This document shows, piece after piece, positions 8,249 to 13,350 of a stretch of 24,164 bases of DNA (position 1 is its first letter; each line of letters begins with the position of its first letter). The stretch lies in IMG/VR virus record IMGVR_UViG_3300023174_000618, positions 1-24,164 of that record; one strand, given 5' to 3'. Both the position numbers and the translations under genes were made by a program. Source of the stretch: a virus. The notes below the pieces were generated by a model that worked only from the letters and a program-made list of their open reading frames with translations, was not told the origin of the DNA and ran no database searches.

Positions 8249-9197
8249 AGCAGTTTATAGCGATCAAGAATTCATCGAACTTTGGAATACTTACGAGTCA
8301 GGCAAGGCAATGGCAAAAGCCATAGGCATGGACTTGCGTAATATTCTGAGGCGCAAAAGCAATTTAGAAGCTAAGTATGGGCAGCAACTCAAATCAAAAA
8401 ACAATAAAGCTCAGACAATTACAAACAATTCAGCAAGAAAAGAATTGGGGATTGAGAATGGCGTTGTTCTTGTTTTTAGCGATGCTCACTTTTGGCCTGG
8501 CATCCACACGACAGCGTACAAAGGACTTCTTTGGGCAATTAAAGAGTTTCAGCCAAAGGCCGTTATTGCCAATGGAGATATTTTCGACGGGGCAAGCGTG
8601 TCACGATTCGACAGGCACGGCTACGATTCGACGCCATCCGTAGTTCAAGAACTAAAAGCCTGTGAAATAGCGATGGGTGAGATCGAGGATACTGCCAAGA
8701 AAGCACGACACAATGTCAAGCTGGTATGGACATTGGGAAACCATGACGCACGCTTTGAGAACAGACTCGCTGCTAACGCGCCTCAATATGAATTTGTCAA
8801 AGGGTTTTCGTTGAAAGACCATTTTCCAACATGGGAGCCATGCTGGAGCTGCTGGCCGACAGATGATGTGGTGGTAAAGCATAGATGGAAGGGGGGAGTC
8901 CATGCCACCCACGCGAATGCCTCGGCGAGCGGGAAAACGATGGTCACGGGTCATTTGCACAGCCTCAAGGTAACTCCCTACGCCGACTACAACGGCAACC
9001 GATTTGGCGTTGATACAGGCACTCTGGCAGAGACTAATGGACCTCAATTCATGAACTATCTAGAAGACTCGCCAACCAACTGGCGGTCAGGCTTTGCGGT
9101 ACTTACGTTTCATGAGGGCAAGTTGCTATGGCCTGAGTTGGTACACAAGTGGGATGATGGCAAGGTTGAGTTTCGCGGGAAAGTTTACGATGTCTAG
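8238..9197 (+). CDS. Calcineurin-like metallophosphoesterase with N-terminal HTH-like segment
   Basis: 319 residues. All metallophosphoesterase motifs appear in order: SDAHFW (Asp82, His84), NGDIFDG (Asp114), LGNHDARFENR (167-170), a histidine pair in VHATHAN (222, 225), and TGHLHS (238-241). This gives a two-metal active site hydrolysing a phosphoester. Substrate is not deducible (nucleotide, nucleic-acid end or phosphoprotein). Residues 8-48 (FIELWNTYESGKAMAKAIGM, then RNILRRKSNLEAKYG) look like a helix-turn-helix, suggesting nucleic-acid targeting. Related phage proteins carry the same HTH plus phosphoesterase layout. It overlaps the peptidase-like gene upstream and the small membrane protein downstream, forming a three-gene operon with moron-like placement beside the structural block. 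Confidence 0.8.
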   Translation: MGGKAVYSDQEFIELWNTYESGKAMAKAIGMDLRNILRRKSNLEAKYGQQLKSKNNKAQTITNNSARKELGIENGVVLVFSDAHFWPGIHTTAYKGLLWAIKEFQPKAVIANGDIFDGASVSRFDRHGYDSTPSVVQELKACEIAMGEIEDTAKKARHNVKLVWTLGNHDARFENRLAANAPQYEFVKGFSLKDHFPTWEPCWSCWPTDDVVVKHRWKGGVHATHANASASGKTMVTGHLHSLKVTPYADYNGNRFGVDTGTLAETNGPQFMNYLEDSPTNWRSGFAVLTFHEGKLLWPELVHKWDDGKVEFRGKVYDV

Positions 9198-9333
9198 CTG
9201 GCTAATTGCGCTTGTTGGACTTATATATCTAGGAATTGGCATAGATCAGATAAATAAAGGCCAATTTTGGATGGGCTTTACATTCATAGGATATTCGTTT
9301 AGCAATGTCGGCCTGTACATGATGGCTAAATAA
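9190..9333 (+). CDS. Small membrane protein, 47 residues
   Basis: Starts at ATG 9190, overlapping the phosphoesterase stop by 8 nt, with GGGA upstream. Residues 4-15 (WLIALVGLIYLG) and 24-41 (FWMGFTFIGYSFSNVGLY) are hydrophobic, so one or two membrane segments are expected with a short polar turn (DQINKGQ). An in-frame upstream start (9094) would lie wholly inside the phosphoesterase gene and is less likely. It resembles no family I can name. Overlap suggests coupled expression with the phosphoesterase. A terminator hairpin follows directly. Confidence 0.55.
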   Translation: MSSWLIALVGLIYLGIGIDQINKGQFWMGFTFIGYSFSNVGLYMMAK

Positions 9334-9357
9334 AAAAGGGGGTTATTAGCCCCCTTA
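9334..9357 (-). terminator. Intrinsic terminator, best on the leftward transcript
   Basis: Stem AAGGGGG (9336-9342) with CCCCCTT (9350-9356) and a 7-nt loop. Read leftward, the stem is followed by CCCTTTTTTATTTA, a good U-tract, so it should end the transcript of the acidic protein gene. Read rightward, the tract after the stem is only TTACC. It may still act as a weak terminator there for the phosphoesterase operon, being placed between convergent genes. Confidence 0.75.
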
Positions 9358-9361
9358 CCTA

Positions 9362-9649
9362 TCACTCAATGCGTTCCCACACTGTCCCGTCTTCAGCGTA
9401 GTACCAGTCACCGATTTCGTACTCTTCATCTTCTTCAACTTCTTCAATTTCGTAGTCTTCAACTTCTTCATCGCACTGGTTGAATTCGTATTCCTCTGTT
9501 ACGTCATAGTCAACGCACCATCCATGGTCTTTTTGGAATTCGATAAATTCTTGGATGATTGCGATCTTGTCAAAGTCATTTGTTTCAATGGTCACTTTTT
9601 CAGTTGATGACCAGTCATACTCGCCAAATTCAATTTCAATTTTGTACAT
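9362..9649 (-). CDS. Highly acidic small protein (possible DNA mimic)
   Basis: 95 residues from ATG 9649, chosen because AAAGGAG lies 8 nt upstream; a longer frame to 9715 would include the promoter. Residues 1-55 look like a small alpha/beta unit (MYKIEIEFGEYDW, then VTIETNDFDKIAIIQEFIEF). Residues 57-83 are almost continuous Glu/Asp with tyrosines (CDEEVEDYEIEEVEEDEEYE), and the end is GDWYYAEDGTVWERIE. Overall charge is strongly negative. Phage early proteins of this kind can mimic DNA and block restriction enzymes or nucleoid proteins (T7 Ocr, PBS Ugi, Arn-type families), but no sequence match to these is claimed. It has its own promoter, a dyad near the predicted start, a near-perfect SD and a terminator, so strong independent expression is expected. 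Confidence 0.65.
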   Translation of the reverse strand: MYKIEIEFGEYDWSSTEKVTIETNDFDKIAIIQEFIEFQKDHGWCVDYDVTEEYEFNQCDEEVEDYEIEEVEEDEEYEIGDWYYAEDGTVWERIE

Positions 9650-9666
9650 ATTAAAAGCTCCTTTAA

Positions 9667-9680
9667 TGGCACGATTGCCA
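9667..9680. promoter_or_regulatory. Dyad TGGCA-CGAT-TGCCA, candidate operator
   Basis: A perfect 5-bp inverted repeat with a 4-nt centre lies directly downstream of the leftward -10 box and upstream of the SD of the acidic protein gene. That position suits an operator over the transcription start or a short 5'-UTR hairpin. No second copy was noticed in the window. Confidence 0.35.
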
Positions 9681-9709
9681 ATTAAAATCCTATCGCCAAA
9701 TTGTGACAA
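9681..9709 (-). promoter_or_regulatory. Sigma70-like leftward promoter for the acidic protein
   Basis: Reading leftward, -35 TTGTCA (9709-9704), a 17-nt spacer and -10 TTTAAT (9686-9681), each matching five of six consensus bases. It lies in the 66-nt gap between the eight-gene operon and the acidic gene, about 30 nt before the start codon. Confidence 0.55.
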
Positions 9710-9715
9710 GTGCAA

Positions 9716-9904
9716 TTACGAATTTTGCTTGCTAGGCTTGGCGTGAGAGCAAACAGTCACTTGCTGCTTAGACTCAAGCCCTATCTTGGCCTGCGCTGCC
9801 ATGCCCCATGCTCTGCCTTGCGCCAGCATCTTGAGTTCTTTATCTCTGGTCCAGATCGATGGTGTGCCGTCACGCCAGTCGAATGCGTTCTTCTTATCAT
9901 TCAT
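9716..9904 (-). CDS. Small hypothetical protein, 62 residues
   Basis: Starts at ATG 9904, overlapping the stop of the upstream ribbon-helix-helix-like gene as ATGA, with AAGGTG 9 nt upstream. The N-terminal half carries DWRDGTPSIWTRDKELKMLAQ and the middle GRAWGMAAQAKIGLESKQQ, compatible with a short helical pair. There is no signal peptide or membrane segment. I do not recognise a family. It is the last gene of the leftward small-gene operon, so expression early in infection is likely. Confidence 0.5.
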   Translation of the reverse strand: MNDKKNAFDWRDGTPSIWTRDKELKMLAQGRAWGMAAQAKIGLESKQQVTVCSHAKPSKQNS

Positions 9905-10059
9905 TTGTTATTCACCTTAATCTCTTTCTGAATGCCTGCGCTCAATTGCAGGAACATCCGCATCCATTTAACACCGCCAAGCCTTACATACTCGGCGTAC
10001 TCTGATTGGGTAAGGCGCAGCGTGATGGCGCGTCCCAGCTCTATCTTCTCTTTCATCAT
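9901..10059 (-). CDS. Ribbon-helix-helix-like small protein, 52 residues
   Basis: Encoded by a short frame with ATG ATG at 10059-10054 and GAGG 7 nt upstream. The order is a basic N-terminus, one beta strand (RAITLRLT), then two helices (QSEYAEYVRLG and GVKWMRMFLQLSAGIQKEI). A strand followed by two helices, with alternating residues on the strand, is the Arc/MetJ ribbon-helix-helix layout. The GG-V-K-W-(M/L)-R turn recurs in small phage and plasmid proteins of this kind. As a dimer it would bind DNA, so a repressor role in the early operon is inferred. It overlaps the membrane peptide gene upstream and the 62-residue gene downstream by 4 nt each. Confidence 0.6.
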   Translation of the reverse strand: MMKEKIELGRAITLRLTQSEYAEYVRLGGVKWMRMFLQLSAGIQKEIKVNNK

Positions 10060-10163
10060 TCAACCTCAAAATTTAAAAGTACCCACACAAAGCAAAACAG
10101 CGTGATGATCATCACTGCCATGCCGAACAATGCCATCAAGAAAAAGATTATTGCGGTTTGCAT
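10056..10163 (-). CDS. Small single-span membrane protein, 35 residues
   Basis: A 35-codon frame starting at ATG 10163 within the end of the upstream proline-rich gene. Almost the whole chain is hydrophobic (QTAIIFFLMALFGMAVMII, then TLFCFVWVLLNFEVE), giving one transmembrane helix with a short acidic C-terminus. Its stop overlaps the start of the ribbon-helix-helix-like gene as ATGA. The tight overlaps on both sides support a real gene despite its length. No family is recognised; early phage membrane peptides often act on the host envelope, but that is only analogy. Confidence 0.5.
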   Translation of the reverse strand: MQTAIIFFLMALFGMAVMIITLFCFVWVLLNFEVE

Positions 10164-10258
10164 GGCTTGGCCTCACTTGGTGGTGTCCAGCCAAAGCGCC
10201 TCCATGTGGCTTGCACATCAACAGGCTTGGGGGGTGGTGGTGTAGGTATTGGATTCAT
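10148..10258 (-). CDS. Proline-rich small protein, 36 residues
   Basis: Starts at ATG 10258, sharing ATGA with the stop of the upstream coiled-coil gene, and overlaps the membrane peptide by 16 nt. The sequence is MNPIPTPPPPKPVDV followed by QATWRRFGWTPPSEAKP. There is a short polyproline motif and a Trp-rich core. The RBS is poor (GGCGGTG), so translation may depend on coupling. No family is recognised, and it may be a translational linker and not a functional protein. Confidence 0.4.
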   Translation of the reverse strand: MNPIPTPPPPKPVDVQATWRRFGWTPPSEAKPCKPQ

Positions 10259-10524
10259 TTTTGCACCGCCAGTAGTTCCATCTCGGCGTCTTTGAGGCGG
10301 TCTTGGATGCACTTCATTTCGTAGTCAAGCTGATCGATTTGGCGCTGCATACGATCTCGGGTAAATCTCTCAGCGTGCGCCCATCCAATGACAGCGCCAC
10401 AGTGGACTGCCTTATTGATGAGCTGCAGGATCTCGGCGCGAGTCATCACGCCAATGGCAGTCTCTTTGGGGGGTGAGAGGCGCAGTACCTCGGCGTCTAT
10501 TTCGTCTTGCATCTTTTTAGACAT
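10255..10524 (-). CDS. Small helical / coiled-coil protein, 89 residues
   Basis: Start chosen at ATG 10524 because AAGGAG lies 8 nt upstream; a longer frame begins at 10569. Residues 20-60 include a helical unit (VMTRAEILQLINKAVHCGAVIGWAHAERF). Residues 58-88 form a probable coiled coil (RMQRQIDQLDYEMKCIQDRL). It overlaps the upstream gene by 8 nt and the downstream gene by 4 nt. No catalytic motif or family is recognised. A host-interaction or regulatory partner role is possible from operon context only. Confidence 0.55.
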   Translation of the reverse strand: MSKKMQDEIDAEVLRLSPPKETAIGVMTRAEILQLINKAVHCGAVIGWAHAERFTRDRMQRQIDQLDYEMKCIQDRLKDAEMELLAVQK

Positions 10525-10786
10525 GGATCTCTCCTTGGGGTTGATGAGGGGTTGACCAGGCTTGCACAAGCAGGGTTGCGTTGTAGGGAATAGGCGTCAC
10601 AGTTGACACAAACAGACCTTTGCCGCGCTGCTTGCGACCCCATGCGTCTACGGCATTGGCATTCTTGAGATCACCGCGTTTGACGGCAGCGTACACCTTG
10701 GCACGCTCAAAGCCGCCATCCTCCAGCTCGGCCATGCTGCGCGGTTCTTGGCAGAAGTCTTGGAGATCGGTCAAGATGACCACCAT
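10517..10786 (-). CDS. Winged-helix-like small protein, 89 residues
   Basis: Residues 1-45 hold a helix-turn-helix-like unit: LTDLQDFCQEPRSMAELED, then FERAKVYAAVKRGDL. This is followed by NANAVDAWGRKQRGKGLFVST, which may be the wing strands. The spacing of hydrophobic positions fits a short winged helix, so DNA binding is inferred with moderate support. It starts inside the end of the upstream membrane gene (16-nt overlap), lacks a strong SD, and is likely translated by coupling. Homologues of this layout are usually annotated hypothetical. Confidence 0.5.
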   Translation of the reverse strand: MVVILTDLQDFCQEPRSMAELEDGGFERAKVYAAVKRGDLKNANAVDAWGRKQRGKGLFVSTVTPIPYNATLLVQAWSTPHQPQGEIHV

Positions 10787-10908
10787 GCGGCCAGTAACAG
10801 GGCAAAGCCAACGCCAATAGCGATGGCGGCAAGGAAGTCAAGGGCAGAATCAGCGCGGCGATCTAAGCGCCTTGCTTGCTCAATGTAGGGGTGCTGGGTG
10901 TGGTTCAT
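10771..10908 (-). CDS. Small membrane protein, 45 residues
   Basis: ATG 10908 is chosen because AAAGGAG lies 8 nt upstream. A polar N-terminus with an Arg-rich helix (YIEQARRLDRRADSALD) precedes one transmembrane helix (FLAAIAIGVGFALLLAAWW) at residues 24-43 and a two-serine end. The positive N-side suggests an N-in orientation. It overlaps the next gene by 16 nt. No family is recognised. Confidence 0.55.
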   Translation of the reverse strand: MNHTQHPYIEQARRLDRRADSALDFLAAIAIGVGFALLLAAWWSS

Positions 10909-10954
10909 TTCAAAGTCTCCTTTAAGGTGGAGGCCGAAGCCCCCTGGTTGTTGA

Positions 10955-11335
10955 TTACCCTGCTGCTTTCTCTGCAAAAATACGCTTTAACTCTATACCT
11001 TGATCCACATAAGCGTCAGAGCCGTAAGCTGGATCGACTTCTTCCCAAAGATCGGCATCCAACTTAGCGCCAGCGGCTAATGCGGCGTTAACGCGAGCTG
11101 CCAAACGATCTGCTTTGGCTGATGCCTCTTCACGCAAATCAGGAAAACAAGCATCGCCAGTCTCTTCACAAACGACTTGCTTAGTGCCATTAAAAATGGC
11201 GTTATGACGAAAGCGGCGACCAGCTGCATCTTCCATCAAAACATAAAAGCACTCAGCGATGAATGGATGACCATCGCAAGCATAACCAGCGTTGAAAAGA
11301 TCGGATGCGGCGTAAGCGGTAAAAGTTGCGTTCAT
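10955..11335 (-). CDS. Hypothetical early protein, 126 residues
   Basis: First gene of the leftward operon, with AGGA 7-8 nt before ATG 11335. Residues 1-50 look beta-rich and contain aromatics (FTAYAASDLFNAGY, HPFIAECFYVLMEDAAGRRF). Cysteines lie at 20, 29, 56 and 63. Residues 67-125 are helical, Ala/Glu-rich (REEASAKADRLAARVNAALA). No known motif is seen. As the promoter-proximal gene it should be the most strongly expressed in the operon. Composition matches the neighbouring replication genes. Confidence 0.6.
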   Translation of the reverse strand: MNATFTAYAASDLFNAGYACDGHPFIAECFYVLMEDAAGRRFRHNAIFNGTKQVVCEETGDACFPDLREEASAKADRLAARVNAALAAGAKLDADLWEEVDPAYGSDAYVDQGIELKRIFAEKAAG

Positions 11336-11370
11336 TTGTTTTTCCTAAAAGTGAAGTAATTGAGGACTTA

Positions 11371-11398
11371 AATATATCACGCTTGACGAAATCATCAA
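11371..11398 (-). promoter_or_regulatory. Leftward promoter of the small-gene operon
   Basis: Reading leftward, -35 TTGATG (11398-11393), a 16-nt spacer and -10 TATATT (11376-11371), close to sigma70 consensus. It lies about 36 nt upstream of the first ATG of the operon, leaving a leader that carries the SD. The next upstream gene is divergent, so this region must hold the operon promoter. Confidence 0.55.
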
Positions 11399-11441
11399 CA
11401 ACTATTTATTAGACCTTACAAACTAGTCAACTATTACTGCT

Positions 11442-11466
11442 GTAAAATCAGCATCGGCGGTTTTAC
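11442..11466 (+). promoter_or_regulatory. Upstream hairpin of structured leader
   Basis: GTAAAA (11442-11447) pairs with TTTTAC (11461-11466) around a 13-nt GC-rich loop, 15 nt before a strong intrinsic terminator. The two could be successive stems of one small RNA or of an attenuator. The pairing is seen; the transcript is inferred. TAAAAT (11443-11448) could alternatively be a -10 box, but no matching -35 was found. Confidence 0.35.
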
Positions 11467-11481
11467 TGCCAGTTGCCTTTG

Positions 11482-11512
11482 GGGGGTCAGCGTGAGTTGA
11501 TCCCCTTTTTTT
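11482..11512 (+). terminator. Rightward intrinsic terminator with no gene in front of it
   Basis: An eight-base-pair stem GGGGGTCA (11482-11489) with TGATCCCC (11498-11505), one G-U pair, an 8-nt loop, followed directly by seven T (11506-11512). It is one of the two best rightward terminators in the window. The upstream genes point left, so it must end a short non-coding rightward transcript or transcripts arriving from beyond. Confidence 0.75.
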
Positions 11513-11521
11513 ATCTTAAAC

Positions 11522-11551
11522 TTGACCATCTCCACAAAACATGGTTAACAT
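11522..11551 (+). promoter_or_regulatory. Rightward promoter and dyad for the XRE operon
   Basis: TTGACC (11522-11527), an 18-nt spacer and TAACAT (11546-11551). A dyad ACCAT (11525-11529) and ATGGT (11541-11545) with half-sites 16 bp apart fills the promoter and could be the XRE protein's own operator. The predicted start is about 11558-11559, the A of ATG 11559, so a leaderless transcript is likely. The -10 match is only four of six. Confidence 0.4.
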
Positions 11552-11558
11552 TCTCCAC

Positions 11559-11798
11559 ATGAAAACGATTTCACAAGAAGCACTCCACGCCATACGGCAC
11601 AAAGTCGAATGCGCTGGCTACAAGATGTCTGATGTCTGCCGCGTTGCAGAGATCGATCAGGCGCAGGTATCCCGCTGGATATCGGGGACCACAGAGCCAC
11701 TATACGGCAGCGTGATGCGCTTGGATCAGGCTGCTGACGCTTTGGTATCAGCTCGCCTCACAGTCCTCAACAAAGCCATGGAGGACGCCGTCAAATGA
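11559..11798 (+). CDS. XRE-type helix-turn-helix regulator
   Basis: 79 residues from ATG 11559. An in-frame ATG at 11541 also exists but lies inside the promoter dyad. Neither has an SD. The helix-turn-helix occupies about residues 18-45: GYKMSDVCRVAEIDQAQVSRW followed by ISGTTEPLYGSVMRLDQAADAL. The QAQVSRWISG recognition-helix pattern is typical of Cro/C1-like proteins. It should act as a repressor or Cro-like switch for the divergent region upstream. It overlaps the RuvC-like gene as ATGA and so heads the rightward replication operon. The short length, with no C-terminal peptidase domain, argues against a LexA/CI-type cleavable repressor. Confidence 0.75.
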   Translation: MKTISQEALHAIRHKVECAGYKMSDVCRVAEIDQAQVSRWISGTTEPLYGSVMRLDQAADALVSARLTVLNKAMEDAVK

Positions 11799-12286
11799 TG
11801 ACCACCAACTTTAAACCGCGCCGCATCATTGGCATTGACGTAGGGCTGAATGGCGCAATTGCCATGATGCAGGGCGAGACTCTTACCGGCATTTTCGATA
11901 TGCCCACAGTCACTTTAAATCGCAATGGCGCAGCCAAGCGCCAAATCAGCATTCCTGAGTTAATTTACATACTCGACAACTTCAAACCCGATGAGGCGTA
12001 CATCGAAAAGGTGTTTGCAATGGCAGGCCAGGGCGTCACCAGCGTTTTTTCATTTGGGCGCAGCCTTGGTGCGATTGAGGGTGTGATCGCCGCGAGATCC
12101 ATCAAGTCCACTCTGATCACGCCACAGACATGGCAAAAGGCGATGGGCGTGACTGGTGGCAAGGATGGCGCAAGGGCGCGTGCAATGGAGCTGTTTCCTT
12201 GGAATGTAGATTACTTCAAACGCAAGAAAGATGATGGCCGAGCAGATGCGGCGCTGATTGCCTGTTGGGGACTTAGACATGGTTGA
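11795..12286 (+). CDS. RuvC-like Holliday junction resolvase
   Basis: 163 residues, RNase H fold. Motifs: RRIIGIDVGLNGAIAMM with Asp15 in the first strand, DEAYIEKVFAM with Glu71, and KKDDGRADAALIACWG with Asp146/147 and Asp151, the four-carboxylate metal site of RuvC-family nucleases. LITPQTWQKAMGV and GARARAMELFP match the connecting region of phage RuvC homologues. It resolves branched DNA in recombination-dependent replication or before packaging. The start overlaps the XRE stop as ATGA, and the end overlaps the next start by 8 nt, so the genes are translationally coupled. Length fits the family (about 160-175). Confidence 0.85.
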   Translation: MMTTNFKPRRIIGIDVGLNGAIAMMQGETLTGIFDMPTVTLNRNGAAKRQISIPELIYILDNFKPDEAYIEKVFAMAGQGVTSVFSFGRSLGAIEGVIAARSIKSTLITPQTWQKAMGVTGGKDGARARAMELFPWNVDYFKRKKDDGRADAALIACWGLRHG

Positions 12287-13117
12287 TCCATTCAAGATCA
12301 CCGAGCCAACCTGTATCAGCTTTAGCGGTGGGCGCACCAGCGCCTATATGCTTTGGCGTGTAATTCAAAGCGGGGGGGGCAACTTCCATGCCAAGCCGTT
12401 GTCTGTTTTGCCAATACTGGCAAGGAAGATGAGGCTACTTTGAGATTCGTACAAGCCTGCTCTGATAACTGGAATGTTGAGATTCATTGGATTGAATATC
12501 GAAATAACGATATAGGTTTTGCCAAAGTTGACTTTGAAACTGCTTCTCGAAATGGCGAACCCTTTGAGGAGCTTATAAATAAAGTGCAATTCTTGCCAAA
12601 CTCAGCCATGAGAATATGTACTACCCATTTAAAGATTAGACCTTTTCGCAAATATTTGGACAGCATTGGAGTGCATCGTCCAGTGCAATTTGTTGGCATC
12701 AGAGCAGATGAAATGCGTAGAGTTGTAAAAATTAGAGCAAATCCAGAAGCAGAAGGGATGGAAAGATATTTGCCTCTTGCCTCTGCTGGCGTTGATGTAC
12801 ACGCAATTAATGAGTTTTGGAATAAGCAAGATTTCAACTTAAACCTGACAACCTTTAATGGAAAAACTTTGGCGGGTAATTGTGATTTATGTTTTTTAAA
12901 GCCAGCATCGCAAATACTTAGCCTTATTAAAGAAAAGCCTGAACGTGCAACTTGGTGGGCAAAAATGGAAAGTTTAGATTTGGAGAAAAGTGTCAACGGC
13001 AACAAACAATTTTCAAAAGATCGTCCATCCTATGCACAGATGCTTAAATTTTCAAAGGAACAACTTGATATGTTTGACCCCAATGAAGAAGCAATCTCAT
13101 GCTTCTGCGGAGACTAA
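12279..13117 (+). CDS. PAPS reductase-like protein, frame broken at an 8-G tract
   Basis: The N-terminal part begins at ATG 12279 (MVDPFKITEPTCISFSGGRTS) and holds the PP-loop SGGRTSAYM. It stays in that frame until the G-run 12372-12379, after which it would end at 12443. From the G-run the other frame (to 13117) continues the same protein: AVVCFANTGKEDEATLRFVQ, MRICTTHLKIRPFRKYL, QFVGIRADEMRRVVKIRA, NCDLCFLK and a terminal CFCGD. One extra G or two fewer Gs would restore one intact ORF of about 280 residues, which matches phage homologues by recollection. The family includes adenylyl-sulfate/PAPS reductases and the DndC-type phosphorothioation enzymes. Conserved Cys pairs suggest an Fe-S cluster. 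Alternatives are an assembly error, a real null allele, -1 slippage, or phase variation. Confidence 0.75.
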
Positions 13118-13350
13118 TGATGGATGACCAAGAGCGCCAAACAATGCGTGAACACATCATCTACTTGGCAAATCAGTTGGAGATCTCGCGCAAAGCAAAT
13201 CAGCAGCAGATTGTCTTTATCAAGCGCCTGCTCGACCCCGAAGACCTTGGACACGCCGTCAACAACGAAACCCGACAGATCGCGTACACGCTACTAATCA
13301 ACAGCTCACACCTAGAAAGAGACTCATGGCAACATCAAGACAACCCCTAA
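13117..13350 (+). CDS. Small hypothetical protein, 77 residues
   Basis: ATG 13117 shares its A with the preceding TAA stop, with GGAG 5-6 nt upstream. A longer frame from 13099 lacks this signal. It is helical and polar (DQERQTMREHIIYLANQLE, then RKANQQQIVFIKRLLDPEDL). NETRQIAYTLLINSSHLERD completes it. The composition suggests a small helical bundle. No family is recognised. It overlaps the DUF2800 nuclease start by 25 nt and is probably co-translated with it. Confidence 0.5.
   Translation: MMDDQERQTMREHIIYLANQLEISRKANQQQIVFIKRLLDPEDLGHAVNNETRQIAYTLLINSSHLERDSWQHQDNP

Noticed and set aside
9094-9189. Upstream extension of the 47-residue membrane protein
   Set aside because: It runs inside the phosphoesterase frame with no start signal; ATG 9190 has a better RBS and a typical short overlap.
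10006-10324. + strand frames of 64-79 codons over the small-gene operon
   Set aside because: They run opposite a chain of coupled leftward genes with SDs and ATGA overlaps; no convincing SD of their own.
11421-11433. Second copy of the winged-helix operator (TAGTCA half-site)
   Set aside because: Only one six-base half-site and a short TAGT-CA-ACTA dyad are shared with 7814-7827, in a different arrangement. This is too short to claim the same regulator.
12484-13005. 173-codon frame on the - strand
   Set aside because: Opposite the PAPS-reductase-like gene and without motif or SD; the + strand reading has conserved family motifs.
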